Assembly (NCBI GenBank): GCA_034435035.1
Contig: DAOTXW010000027.1
Span: 62,001-126,000, forward strand
Direction of reading: 5' to 3'
Source of the DNA: JAHEME01 sp034435035
GTDB taxonomy: Bacteria > Chloroflexota > Anaerolineae > Aggregatilineales > UBA3940
DNA length: 64,000 nucleotides
Shown: one piece after another, positions 44,748-53,455 of the stretch
Position numbering within the stretch: position 1 is the stretch's first letter
Layout of the letters: the number at the start of each line of letters is the position of its first letter
Position numbers and translations under genes: made by a program
Notes under the pieces: model-generated
What the model saw: the letters and a program-made list of their open reading frames with translations, nothing else
What the model was told of the DNA's origin: nothing
Databases searched by the model: none

Positions 44748-45611
44748 ATGATTATCTGGGTGGCTGTCCTGCTGGCTGCCGCGTCAGCGGCTGCAGCCTA
44801 CTGGCTGCTGGTCATCACCGAAGGTGTGTATCTGGGACCAAGAGTTGTCACCTGTCTGTACGATCTGACCGCCGCACGCTACGACTCGATCAAGGGGTTT
44901 GACGCTCACGCCGAAGCGATCTGCCTGGGGCAACCCCTGGCTGATGCTCTGCGCGACATGGGGTGCCCGCTGGTGCTGGATATAGGCACAGGCACGGGGC
45001 GCCTACCGCTGGCACTGCTGGGTCAGCCGGGATTCCAGGGGCGCATTATTGGCATCGATGCCTCGCGGCGTATGCTTACCCTTGCCGCGGGCAAGCTGTC
45101 CGGCTACCGGGACCGGGTGATGATGATCTGGCGCGACGGAAGCAGTCTGCCATTTGGCGATGGGGTCTTCTCTGCGGTCACCTGCTTAGAAATGCTCGAG
45201 TTCACACCGGATCCTGAGTTTCAGCTGCGGGAGGCGGCGCGGGTGCTGCGCCCAGGTGGGCTGCTGCTGACCTCGAGGCGCCGGGGCGTGGATGCTCATC
45301 TGATGCCCGGCAAGACGCACAGCCCAGCTGCCTTGACTTCGCTGCTGGAGGAACTGGGGATGTGGCAGATTCGCATCGAGGCCTGGCAGGTTGATTATGA
45401 TCTGGTCTGGGCGCAGCGCAGCGGAGAAAGCCCTCCGGGTAGCTGTCAGCCGATTGAGGTGCTGCTGTGCGCTTCATGCTGGCAGCCGGGGCTGGATATT
45501 TCCCCGAGTGTACTGCGCTGCCCTGTCTGTGGCACAGATTACCGGGTGGCGGATGGCGTGATCCTGATGCCGCGGCTGCCCGATGCATCCACCCGGTATA
45601 ACAGGAGGTGA
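44748..45611 (+). CDS. Membrane-anchored methyltransferase with C-terminal Trm112-like zinc domain
   Basis: This 287-residue protein starts with one hydrophobic helix (about 1-24), followed by a class I methyltransferase fold: VLDIGTGTGRLPLALLG, IGIDASRRML, and LREAARVLRPGGLLL. The final 50 residues form a zinc-ribbon-like module, LLCASCW...LRCPVCGTDYRVADGVILMP, with two CxxC pairs. This resembles Trm112-type small zinc domains, which activate several methyltransferases in trans. Here the two parts are on one chain. Substrate unknown; the anchor suggests a lipid or membrane-associated acceptor. It sits between epimerase and FAH-family genes. Confidence 0.82.
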   Translation: MIIWVAVLLAAASAAAAYWLLVITEGVYLGPRVVTCLYDLTAARYDSIKGFDAHAEAICLGQPLADALRDMGCPLVLDIGTGTGRLPLALLGQPGFQGRIIGIDASRRMLTLAAGKLSGYRDRVMMIWRDGSSLPFGDGVFSAVTCLEMLEFTPDPEFQLREAARVLRPGGLLLTSRRRGVDAHLMPGKTHSPAALTSLLEELGMWQIRIEAWQVDYDLVWAQRSGESPPGSCQPIEVLLCASCWQPGLDISPSVLRCPVCGTDYRVADGVILMPRLPDASTRYNRR

Positions 45612-45615
45612 TCTG

Positions 45616-46380
45616 ATGTATCTGTGCCGCTATGCTGCACCGGAGGGACCCCGCTATGGAATTTGCAGGGATGGCGAGCTGCTGGCTCTGGATGGGGATC
45701 CGTTCGATACGCCATGGAAGCCCGGCATGCCTATAGGGCCGGTGGGGCGGGTCAACCTGCTGGCGCCAACTGTGCCCAGCAAGATCGTGTGCGTGGGGAG
45801 GAACTATATTGCTCATGCCCAGGAGCTTGGGAATGAGGTCCCCACCGAACCGCTCCTTTTCTTGAAACCCCCCAGCGCGGTGATCGGACCGGGGGCTGCC
45901 ATCGAGATTCTGCCAGAGATGGGCCGAGTCGATCACGAAGCCGAGCTGGCTGTCGTGATCGGCCGCCGCGGCCGCTTCATTTCCGCTGCGGAAGCGCAGC
46001 ACTATGTGCTGGGCTATACTTGCGCCAACGATGTCAGCGACCGCGACTTTCAGAAGAAGGACGGCCAGTGGACACGTGCCAAAGGCTTTGACACATTTTG
46101 CAGCGTCGGCCCCTGGATCGTGGCCGATCTTGATCCAGCGGATATCCGGGTCACCTGCCATGTCAACCGCGATCTCCGGCAGGACGCTCGTACCAGTCAG
46201 ATGGTGTTCTCCGTGCCCTTTCTGATCGCCTATATCTCGCGGATCATGACGCTGGAGGCCGGGGACCTGATTCTGACTGGCACACCGGCTGGGGTAGGGC
46301 CACTCGCACCCGGCGATCGCGTCGATGTGTCAGTCGAAGGAATCGGTGTGCTCAGCAATCCGGTTGTCACACGCAGCTAA
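45616..46380 (+). CDS. Fumarylacetoacetate hydrolase-family protein
   Basis: This 254-residue protein of the FAH/HpcE family has the metal-binding set VDHEAELAVVIGRRG (Glu and Asp ligands) and VLGYTCANDVSDRD, with FLKPPSAVIGPG and LTGTPAGVGPLAPGD further along. Family members hydrolyse or isomerise C-C or keto-enol bonds of small diacids, such as fumarylpyruvate or acylpyruvates, or decarboxylate oxaloacetate. AGGAGGTG gives a perfect ribosome binding site. The substrate cannot be fixed. It ends the epimerase-methyltransferase unit. Confidence 0.9.
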   Translation: MYLCRYAAPEGPRYGICRDGELLALDGDPFDTPWKPGMPIGPVGRVNLLAPTVPSKIVCVGRNYIAHAQELGNEVPTEPLLFLKPPSAVIGPGAAIEILPEMGRVDHEAELAVVIGRRGRFISAAEAQHYVLGYTCANDVSDRDFQKKDGQWTRAKGFDTFCSVGPWIVADLDPADIRVTCHVNRDLRQDARTSQMVFSVPFLIAYISRIMTLEAGDLILTGTPAGVGPLAPGDRVDVSVEGIGVLSNPVVTRS

Positions 46381-46500
46381 CGCGCGGACCGGGTGGGCTT
46401 GTGCAGTCGGGCAAACCGGTGTACAAATAGTAAGAAACCGGTTAGCGCACTCGAACGATGGCTTTGCTGCTTGGATGGCGAAGCCAGTGAAGGATGGTCC

Positions 46501-47097
46501 GTGGTCACCAAACCACTCAATTATCCCCGTGAACCTCTGGAAGAAGAACCCGGTGCGCTGGAAGATCAGGCGCCTTTTCAGGTCCAGGATACTGAGCCAT
46601 CGCCTCCACCCGCTGAGCTCACGCCTGAACGGTCGGGGCCGGCCTGGCGCGTGCTGTTCCACCTGAGCGGGGCCCAGGCCACCACGATCGGTCTGGATGT
46701 ATGGCGGGTGACCGTTCTGGGACGCGGCGATCAGATGAGCGCATTCCGGCCCGATCTGGACTTCACGCCCCATGGGGCCATGCGGCACGGAGTCTCTCGC
46801 CGCCATGCCCTGATTCGCCCTGGTGAGCAGCTTCTGTATCTGATTGACCAGAACAGTACGAATGGGACCTGGGTCAACGGGCGGCGGCTACTGCCGGGGC
46901 GGGACTTTCCTCTGTCGGATGGGGACGTCATTGAGCTTGGCGCCCTGCGGATGACCCTGCGGATTGTCCACACCCCGGATGAGCCCGGGCAGGAAACATC
47001 CCAGCGCCCATCGAGGAATCCGCTGAGGCGCTGGGTCAGCGGGCGGGCACACCAAGATCGGGATCCCTCCGCCGGCTCTGGCCCCCGTGATGGATGA
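46501..47097 (+). CDS. FHA-domain protein
   Basis: This roughly 198-residue soluble protein has a disordered acidic/Pro-rich N-terminus and a forkhead-associated domain at about residues 60-155. The phosphothreonine-binding residues are in VSRRHALI, and the DQNSTNGTWVNGRRL strand follows. FHA domains read pThr marks made by serine/threonine kinases; none of that family is in the window apart from the UbiB-like kinase. Start GTG 46501 is preferred; a longer start at 46393 is possible. A Pro/Arg-rich tail follows the domain. Confidence 0.82.
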   Translation: MVTKPLNYPREPLEEEPGALEDQAPFQVQDTEPSPPPAELTPERSGPAWRVLFHLSGAQATTIGLDVWRVTVLGRGDQMSAFRPDLDFTPHGAMRHGVSRRHALIRPGEQLLYLIDQNSTNGTWVNGRRLLPGRDFPLSDGDVIELGALRMTLRIVHTPDEPGQETSQRPSRNPLRRWVSGRAHQDRDPSAGSGPRDG

Positions 47098-47113
47098 GAG
47101 GATCTCAGCAACG

Positions 47114-47142
47114 CAAAGGAGCAGGCCGAGCCTGCTCCTTTG
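47114..47142. terminator. Bidirectional hairpin after the FHA gene
   Basis: CAAAGGAGCAGG (47114-47125) and CCTGCTCCTTTG (47131-47142) form a perfect 12-bp stem with a 5-nt loop, 17 bp past the FHA stop. The T-run is short (TTT inside the stem end). A likely transcription stop between the converging FHA and response-regulator genes. Confidence 0.6.
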
Positions 47143-47295
47143 TCTGACGGAAGCGCGTTGCTGAGGGTGGTGAGGATGCTTCCGCCGCAGGGTGGGCGCC
47201 GCGTGCGGGATGATAGTGTGCAGGGAATCAGGAGGACGGCGGTTTCCACCACTGTTTGCTTGTGACTCTACTGTAGCGCAGTGGGATTGCAGCCG

Positions 47296-47335
47296 TGTTA
47301 CAACTTACACGGATATTGTAACAGAATGCTTACAA
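47296..47335. other. AT-rich inverted and direct repeats, unexplained
   Basis: TGTTACAA (47296-47303) and TTGTAACA (47316-47323) form an inverted repeat with 20-bp centre spacing. TTACA-type elements repeat at 47298, 47305 and 47330. The patch is AT-rich against a GC-rich background and lies 14 bp beyond the end of the response-regulator gene, where no promoter is needed. It could bind the regulator or mark an RNA 3' end. Confidence 0.35.
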
Positions 47336-47348
47336 ACCGCCTGCGCGG

Positions 47349-48041
47349 TCAGTCCGAAGACAGCAGGTAGCCAACACCGGGCACAGTGAGAATGTAGGAT
47401 GGCTCACGCGGATCGTCCTCCAGCTTCTGCCGGAGCCGCGAGATGTTAACCCGGAGTATGGCCAGATCGCTGCGGTATTCGTCACCCCAGACGCGCCCCA
47501 ACAGATCCTCATGCAACAGAACCTGCCCCGGGTGCTGCACCAGCATGCGCAGTAATTCGTACTCCGTCGGGGTCAGATGTAGTTCCTGATCACGCAGCCA
47601 CACCCGGCGGCGCCGCATATCCACCTGGAGATCGCGGTACAGGAAGGTTGTAGCGTCCCCGGGATGTGGCGACCACTGAACGCGTCTCAACACAGCCTGA
47701 ATCCGGGCTTCTAACTCGCGGGCTCCGAACGGCTTGGTCAGATAGTCGTCGGCCCCGAGCTCAAGCCCCTGAACCTTGCTTGGTTCATCATCCCGGGCGG
47801 TCAGAATCACGATCGGGAGGGTCGAATACTCGCGGATCCGGCGCAATACATCGAATCCATCGATGTCCGGCAGCCCCAGGTCAAGGATGATCAGATCAGG
47901 TTGCTCCTGCTCGCATACCCGAAGCGCCTCGCTGCCTGAACCGGCAGCCAGAACATCGAAGCCAGCCAGATTGAGCGAAGTCCGGATGAAACGCACGATC
48001 TTGGGCTCATCATCAACTATGAGAATCGTTTGCTTTTTCAT
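47349..48041 (-). CDS. OmpR/KdpE-type response regulator
   Basis: This 230-residue two-component regulator has a receiver domain with phosphoacceptor Asp54 (LIILDLGLPDIDG), the switch Lys in YLTKPFGARELEA, and an OmpR-type winged-helix output domain (LTPTEYELLRMLVQHPGQVL, then LAILRVNISRLRQKLE). The sequence most resembles KdpE, but no kdp transporter is nearby. It overlaps the upstream histidine kinase gene by 29 bp and uses ATG 48041 with GGAAGG upstream. The target promoters are unknown; an AT-rich repeat just beyond its 3' end is noted separately. Confidence 0.92.
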   Translation of the reverse strand: MKKQTILIVDDEPKIVRFIRTSLNLAGFDVLAAGSGSEALRVCEQEQPDLIILDLGLPDIDGFDVLRRIREYSTLPIVILTARDDEPSKVQGLELGADDYLTKPFGARELEARIQAVLRRVQWSPHPGDATTFLYRDLQVDMRRRRVWLRDQELHLTPTEYELLRMLVQHPGQVLLHEDLLGRVWGDEYRSDLAILRVNISRLRQKLEDDPREPSYILTVPGVGYLLSSD

Positions 48042-49632
48042 CGGCGTACCTTCCCTCCTGAGAAGCGCCCACGGTTGCGGCTGGCAGTGAGAATGTGAAG
48101 GTGCTTCCTTCTCCCAGCATGCTATCCACCCAGATGCCCCCGCCAAGTGCTTCAACCAGGCCGCGGCAGATGGCCAGCCCAAGCCCGATGCCATGTCGAC
48201 CGCGATCCGGGTTCTGATCGATCTGATAGAAACGGTCGAAGATGTGGAGCTGGTGCTCCGGTGCAATCCCGGCGCCCCTGTCGGCCACAGATACCAGGAG
48301 CTGCCGATCCTGATGTGTGGCCCGCACGACAATGGGCATCCCGGCAGGTGAGTACTTGGCTGCATTGTCCAGCAGATTGGCCACAATCTGCTCAACCCGT
48401 CGGGCATCGCCCTGGCAGGGGACAAGATTCCCCTCAATCTCCAGCGACACCGGATGGTTGACCAGGCGCTTCTGCGCCGCGCTGACCGCCCTCTGTAAGG
48501 TGGCGCCGAGGTCAATGATCTGAGGCTGAATATGGAGGATGCCAGCCTCAATCCGGGACATCTCGAGCAGATTGCTGATCAGCTCGGTCAGCTTGTCGGC
48601 TTCTTCTTCGATGTCGCACAGATGCTGCTGGAGCAGATCAGCAGCCAGCTGATGATAGTGCTCTCGCAGCATGGATGCGCTCCCCTTGATGGTAGCGAGA
48701 GGCGTCCTGAGTTCGTGAGAGACGGTCGAAAGCAGCAGACTCTTCAGACGCTCTGCCTCCTGGGCCTGACTCACAGCCACCCTCAATTCATCAACTACCT
48801 GAGCAAGCTCCTGGGTGCGAGCGTCCACGATTCGCTCCAGTTCGCGTGCATGCCGATGAGCATCCACATACAACTGTGCCTTGGTGATCGCACCGGCAAT
48901 CTGATGAGCGATAGTGGTCAGAAATGCCAGCTGGGCAGGCCTGATAGGTTCATGAGCCGATGTGCGTGCCTCGAGCACGCCAACCAGATCACCGGGAACG
49001 GTCATCAGGGGGATGGTGACTTGATTGCTGCGCGGTACCTCGCTGGCTGCTGTGGAAATGTCGGATGACTCGATCATGACCACCGGTGCGCGTGTCTGCG
49101 CGGCCTGGCCAGCCGCGCCCTGCCCCGGGGCCAACAGCAGGGATTCCCGAACCTGATCCTCGATGAAGCCGGCGTAGCTCACCAGGTTGAGCACCGCCGA
49201 CTTCTCGTCCCACATATAGATCGCACCGGCCTCCCAGCCGATCGCCCGGAGGGCACTGCGGAGCGAGAGATCGAGCACTTCCTGCAAGTTGAGCGAAGCG
49301 TTGATGATGGCAGCGACCTCGTTCAGTGCGGTTATATCCCCGGCCTGCCCAATCAACGGTTCATCTGGCTGCCCGGGACGCGCCGAACCCGGGCTCCATC
49401 GGCGCAGGATAACAAGCCAGACGATTGAGGTTACTGCCCAGAATGCCAGGCCAACCGGGATCAGACCGCAAATAGATGCCAGACCATGCCGGGTTCCGGG
49501 TGGTCTGCTGAGCGAAGCTGCCACCAGTAGCAGGGCGATGATCACGCCCTGCAAGGCGATCACAGCCGCAACCTGCCCGGGTGCGGCACGCTCACTATAA
49601 GGTGCTTGCGGTTGAGAGGGGGTTTGGAGCAT
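48013..49632 (-). CDS. GAF-domain sensor histidine kinase
   Basis: This 539-residue membrane histidine kinase has two helices (about 22-42 and 54-76) with almost no extracytoplasmic loop. A GAF domain follows (about 100-250; EAGAIYMWDEKSAVLNL, VTIPLMTVPGDLVGVLEA), then a coiled-coil and a HisKA domain with phosphoacceptor His306 (STVSHELRTPL). The HATPase domain has N-box NLLDNAAKYSPAG and G-boxes DRGAGIAPEH and GIGLGLAICRG. The absence of a large periplasmic sensor suggests a cytosolic or membrane signal sensed by GAF. It precedes and overlaps its response regulator gene. ATG 49632 lacks a strong ribosome binding site. Confidence 0.92.
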   Translation of the reverse strand: MLQTPSQPQAPYSERAAPGQVAAVIALQGVIIALLLVAASLSRPPGTRHGLASICGLIPVGLAFWAVTSIVWLVILRRWSPGSARPGQPDEPLIGQAGDITALNEVAAIINASLNLQEVLDLSLRSALRAIGWEAGAIYMWDEKSAVLNLVSYAGFIEDQVRESLLLAPGQGAAGQAAQTRAPVVMIESSDISTAASEVPRSNQVTIPLMTVPGDLVGVLEARTSAHEPIRPAQLAFLTTIAHQIAGAITKAQLYVDAHRHARELERIVDARTQELAQVVDELRVAVSQAQEAERLKSLLLSTVSHELRTPLATIKGSASMLREHYHQLAADLLQQHLCDIEEEADKLTELISNLLEMSRIEAGILHIQPQIIDLGATLQRAVSAAQKRLVNHPVSLEIEGNLVPCQGDARRVEQIVANLLDNAAKYSPAGMPIVVRATHQDRQLLVSVADRGAGIAPEHQLHIFDRFYQIDQNPDRGRHGIGLGLAICRGLVEALGGGIWVDSMLGEGSTFTFSLPAATVGASQEGRYADEKANDSHS

Positions 49633-49799
49633 CGCGTCAAGCCAGCATCCTGTGCGGGCGGGAGTCGGGCCTGCCCGGATAGGTGTAGTGTAGCCAGAAC
49701 ACCCGCCCGCCACAACCGCAGGAAAAGCACAGGATACAGCTGGCCCGCGCCGTATGCATCTGCTAGAATGTGCCGCCGTCACTGACCGAGGCGAGATTC

Positions 49800-50852
49800 A
49801 TGGCAAAACTGCGCAGCAAGCTGATCCTGGGGGCTCTGTTTGGGCTGGGGGTGATAGTGGCCCTCTTGCTTTACACCGACCTGAGACACATCGGCGAGAA
49901 CCTGCGCAGCTTCCCCCTGCTGCTGTTCGTACCTGTGCTTGGCTTCACTCTATTCAACTATGCGCTGCGTTGGATGAAGTGGCACCGGTATTTACGCCTG
50001 GTAGGCGTCCACGCCATGAGGCCTATCGACAGCGCTGCGTTGTTCGTCTCCGGCTTTGTGCTGGCTCTTTCGCCGGGCAAAGTGGCGGAGCTGTTGAAGG
50101 CAGCGATCCTGCGTGCCATGACCGGCATGCCGGTGGCTCGCACTGCGCCAGTGGTTCTGGCCGAACGGGCGACCGACGGGCTGGGGATGATGATCCTGGC
50201 AGCCATGGGCTTTGCCGGGATGCTCACCAGCGCCAGGGGGCAGCAGGAAGTGCTTGAGCGGTACCTGCCGGCTTATTTCACGGTTCTGGCGGTGCTGCTC
50301 GGTGGCATCATGTTGATTCAGGTGCGGCCGCTGTTCAACTGGCTGCTTGCCTGCATGGAACGCATGCCGCTGATCGGGCGGATCAGCCACACGCTGCACG
50401 AACTCTATCAATCCAGCTATCAACTTCTGCGGCCCGGGCCGCTGCTGATGGCGATTGGCATCGGGGTCATCAGCTGGGCGGGAGAGTGTGTGGCCTTCTA
50501 CCTTATCCTGGCCGGTCTGGGGCTGGAACCGGGCCTGCTGCTGCTCTCTCAGGCGACTTTCATCCTGGCCGTGTCATCTATCATTGGGGCGGTGAGCGGT
50601 CTGCCCGGTGGGCTGGGGGCAGCCGAGCTGTCGATTGTGGGGATGGTGCAGCTTCTGATACTGGCGCGCCCCGACCCGGGGCTGGCCGGGACGGCGGCGA
50701 TCCTGGTGAGGCTGGCAACTCTGTGGTTCGGTGCAGGTTTGGGTCTGGTGACAGCGATTCTGTTTCGCCATCGTCTGTTTCCGGATAAAGCGGCGGATCT
50801 GTGGGCGCCAGACACGGAGTCTGCCAGCGCTGGGGGTACAACCGGGTTTTGA
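49800..50852 (+). CDS. Flippase-like / LPG-synthase TM-domain membrane protein (UPF0104 type)
   Basis: This 350-residue polytopic protein has about eight hydrophobic helices and the family features RWMKWHRYLRLVGV, VLALSPGKVAELLKAAILR and a Gly-rich SGLPGGLGAAELSIVGM. These occur in the transmembrane region of lysylphosphatidylglycerol synthases and in UPF0104/YbhN proteins, which move or modify polyprenyl or phospholipids. The soluble aminoacyltransferase half of MprF is absent, so a flippase-like role is more likely than synthesis. It is divergent from the histidine kinase and has an extended -10 TGCTAGAAT (49760-49768). Confidence 0.85.
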   Translation: MAKLRSKLILGALFGLGVIVALLLYTDLRHIGENLRSFPLLLFVPVLGFTLFNYALRWMKWHRYLRLVGVHAMRPIDSAALFVSGFVLALSPGKVAELLKAAILRAMTGMPVARTAPVVLAERATDGLGMMILAAMGFAGMLTSARGQQEVLERYLPAYFTVLAVLLGGIMLIQVRPLFNWLLACMERMPLIGRISHTLHELYQSSYQLLRPGPLLMAIGIGVISWAGECVAFYLILAGLGLEPGLLLLSQATFILAVSSIIGAVSGLPGGLGAAELSIVGMVQLLILARPDPGLAGTAAILVRLATLWFGAGLGLVTAILFRHRLFPDKAADLWAPDTESASAGGTTGF

Positions 50853-50929
50853 CTCTGGGACAGGATGAGTATACTGCTGCTAGAGCAGGCGCATTTCTTG
50901 GGTGACCTGCAGCTACACAGGTAAATACC

Positions 50930-51610
50930 ATGGCAACCCCTGTCTGGAGAATCGAACTTCATTCCCACACCATCTACTCCAAAGATAGCCTGACACGCCT
51001 TGGCCGGATACAGGCCATCTGCCAAGAGCATCGCCTTGACAGATTGGCAATCACTGATCACAACACGGCGCGGGGCGCCTTTGAACTCGCGCGGATGTAC
51101 CCAATGCTGATCATACCCGGCGAGGAGATCATGACCACCAAGGGGGAACTGCTGGCCTGGTATATCACCGAGGAGGTTCCTGCGGGTCTGACGCCTCAGG
51201 AGACTATCGCCCGGCTGCGCAGCCAGGGGGCGGTGATCGGCGTTTCACACCCGTTCGACCGGTACCGGCGAGGGGCATGGCGGCTTGAGGATCTGCTGGC
51301 GATCGCGGACGATGTGGATGCCATCGAGGTCTTCAACTCCCGGTGCCTGCATCTTGAGGATAATGCTGAGGCGGAGAAGTTCGCCCGGCAGCACGGAAAG
51401 CTGATGAGTTGTGGGAGTGATGCCCATGTAGCGGCGGAGTACGCTATGGCGGTGCTGACGGCACGGCCGTTCGCCAACACCGCCGACGGGCTGCGCCAGG
51501 CGCTTCGAGAGGGTACCCGTGAGGGGCGGCTCAGCTCTCCGCTGGTGCACTTCAGCTCGCGCTATGCCAAGTGGATGAAGCGGCTGCGACCCTCTCTTCG
51601 GCAACCGTAG
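50930..51610 (+). CDS. PHP-domain phosphoesterase
   Basis: This 226-residue protein has the polymerase/histidinol phosphatase (PHP) metal motifs: ELHSHTIYSKDS, ITDHNTARGA, IPGEEIMTTKGE, GVSHPFDRYR and SCGSDAHVAAEYA. Such stand-alone PHP proteins hydrolyse phosphomonoesters or nucleotide-type substrates with a trinuclear metal site. No fused domain is present. A TTGACT/TATACT pair with a short 15-bp spacer (50849-50875) may be its promoter. The next gene (PrsW) begins 29 bp later. Confidence 0.88.
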   Translation: MATPVWRIELHSHTIYSKDSLTRLGRIQAICQEHRLDRLAITDHNTARGAFELARMYPMLIIPGEEIMTTKGELLAWYITEEVPAGLTPQETIARLRSQGAVIGVSHPFDRYRRGAWRLEDLLAIADDVDAIEVFNSRCLHLEDNAEAEKFARQHGKLMSCGSDAHVAAEYAMAVLTARPFANTADGLRQALREGTREGRLSSPLVHFSSRYAKWMKRLRPSLRQP

Positions 51611-51639
51611 CGGATCGCTCACCGGAGGATAGGCACCGT

Positions 51640-52623
51640 ATGGACTTCGTGGTCGCCTTTGTAGCAGGTGTGATTCCGATGCTCATCTATCCGCTCTTCC
51701 TATACTGGATGGATCGGTATGAGAAGGAGCCGGCAGGTTTACTGATTGCGGTGTTTCTGTGGGGTTTTGTTCCGGCGGCGATCTTCTCGCTGATCAGTCA
51801 GCTGATCCTGGAAGTGCCGCTGTATCTACTGGACGGGACATCCGAGACAGTCGACCTGGTGGGGAGCATTGTGGTGGCGCCGATCACTGAGGAGATTTTC
51901 AAGGGGCTGGCGGTGCTGGCCATCTTCCTGCTGTGGCGTAACGAGTTCGACGGCGTCTTTGATGGCATCATCTACGGCGGGCTGGTCGGCTTTGGGTTTG
52001 CGGCCATCGAGAACGTCCTGTATTTCCTGGAAGGGGGGGTTGAGCTGGTCATCCTGCGGGGAGTGGTGTTCGGTCTCAACCATGCTTTCTTCACCAGCCT
52101 GACCGGGATCGGCCTGGGAATCGCCCGCCATGCACGCAGAGCCTGGGCGCGCTTGCTGGCGCCCTTGATTGGGCTGGCGGCTGCGGTGGTCATGCACAGC
52201 CTGCATAATACGACCGTATCGCTTGTCGAAGCGATGCCGGCCCTGCTGTGTGTGACCTTCCTGGCGGACTGGGGTGGGGTGCTGTTCGTACTGGTTGTCA
52301 TGGTGCTTGCGATCCGGCGCGAGCGAGAGTGGATCGTGGCTCAGCTGGCCGATGAAGTAGAGCAGGCGACCCTCCGCGAGCCGCAGTATCAGGCTGCCGT
52401 GTCAGTGGCTCGCCGCATGTCCGCGCGGCTGTCCGCGCTGGGGGCAGGGGGGCCTGCAAGCTGGTGGAAAGTGGGGCGCTTCTTCCACATTCTCACCGAG
52501 CTGGCTTACAAGAAGCACGCTCGCTCGCGGCGCGGGGATCGTGGCGCAACCGAGCAGCAGATCAGCGCGCTGCGCCAGGAGGCGCAGAGGCTGAGCGCCG
52601 AGCTGGCGCATCTGCGCTTCTAA
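51640..52623 (+). CDS. PrsW-family intramembrane protease
   Basis: This 327-residue membrane protein has about eight helices and the complete PrsW/CAAX-related signature: EEIFKG (E84, E85, K88), FAAIEN (120-125), LNHAFFT and VMHSLHN. B. subtilis PrsW cleaves the anti-sigma factor RsiW; whether this copy does so is unknown, and no anti-sigma factor is adjacent. The C-terminal 90 residues are cytosolic and charged, with a coiled-coil-like tail (QQISALRQEAQRLSAELAHL). CGGAGGAT gives a strong start at 51640. Its stop overlaps the stop of the convergent methyltransferase gene. Confidence 0.88.
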   Translation: MDFVVAFVAGVIPMLIYPLFLYWMDRYEKEPAGLLIAVFLWGFVPAAIFSLISQLILEVPLYLLDGTSETVDLVGSIVVAPITEEIFKGLAVLAIFLLWRNEFDGVFDGIIYGGLVGFGFAAIENVLYFLEGGVELVILRGVVFGLNHAFFTSLTGIGLGIARHARRAWARLLAPLIGLAAAVVMHSLHNTTVSLVEAMPALLCVTFLADWGGVLFVLVVMVLAIRREREWIVAQLADEVEQATLREPQYQAAVSVARRMSARLSALGAGGPASWWKVGRFFHILTELAYKKHARSRRGDRGATEQQISALRQEAQRLSAELAHLRF

Positions 52624-53450
52624 CCCGCACCAGCCGAGGCGACAATCCGGATGAGGCGCGGCTTCCAGGTAAGCCTGCCGGAGGCATCTGCGCAGGCTTG
52701 CAGGTTCTCGCGCAGGTCGCTCAGGCACAGGGCACGGATCTCCTCGGGCATGTTGTCAACTTCCACACTGCGCATCGGCCACGAAAGTTTGTAGCGAATG
52801 AAGGCGTTGATATCGGGTAGCTGGACGTGCAATGTTCGCTGCTCCAGCCTGATATGAGTGAAGCCGGCCTGGTTGAGCAGCGGCTCCAGCCCGACGATGG
52901 AGTCGAGATCATCCCAGGGAATCGCCAGCGTCATCCGATCCCGGAATGCCGCCAGCGCCGGCGGAGGATCCTCGGTAGCGTAGCCTGCGATGATCTCCGA
53001 CACCATCTCGCTGAGATCGTCAGGCTCATCCCATTCCAGAGCAACCAGCCGGCCATGCTCCCTGAGCACGCGGCGGGCTTCACCAAGCGCCTGCCGGGGT
53101 TCCGTGCTGTTGAGAGCGAACGCGGCAATGACAACGGAGAATGAGGCGGCGCGAAATGGCAGGCTGTGCATATCCCCCTGAACGGGGTGCGGAGTCCGCA
53201 GCGCCGCGGCGCTGCGGACCATGCCTCTGGACAGGTCGAGGCTCACGACGGTGCCCGCGGCCCGCGCTGCCTCGCGGGCGGCCAGACCGGTGCCACAGCC
53301 GAGATCCAGCACGCGGTCGTCTGCCCGGAGCTGAGCCGAGTTGACCAGCCACTCCACCAGCGGCTGGAAGACTGGCTCGATGCTGTGCGCATATAGAGGA
53401 GCGACCTGGTCAAAGTATGCTGCGATCTGAGCCTGCCAGCTGTGCTGCAT
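52620..53450 (-). CDS. Class I SAM-dependent methyltransferase (UbiE-like)
   Basis: This 276-residue methyltransferase has motif I RVLDLGCGTGLAAREAARA, acidic motif VVSLDLSRGM and post-motif ARRVLREHGRLVALEWDEP. The ALNSTEPRQAL segment resembles Methyltransf_11 proteins acting on small lipophilic substrates. Start codon 53450 is 5 bp after the DM13 stop and lacks a strong ribosome binding site, so it is probably coupled to the genes upstream. It is the last gene of the dapA-like/ybdK/DM13 unit. Confidence 0.82.
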   Translation of the reverse strand: MQHSWQAQIAAYFDQVAPLYAHSIEPVFQPLVEWLVNSAQLRADDRVLDLGCGTGLAAREAARAAGTVVSLDLSRGMVRSAAALRTPHPVQGDMHSLPFRAASFSVVIAAFALNSTEPRQALGEARRVLREHGRLVALEWDEPDDLSEMVSEIIAGYATEDPPPALAAFRDRMTLAIPWDDLDSIVGLEPLLNQAGFTHIRLEQRTLHVQLPDINAFIRYKLSWPMRSVEVDNMPEEIRALCLSDLRENLQACADASGRLTWKPRLIRIVASAGAG

Positions 53451-53455
53451 GAGGG

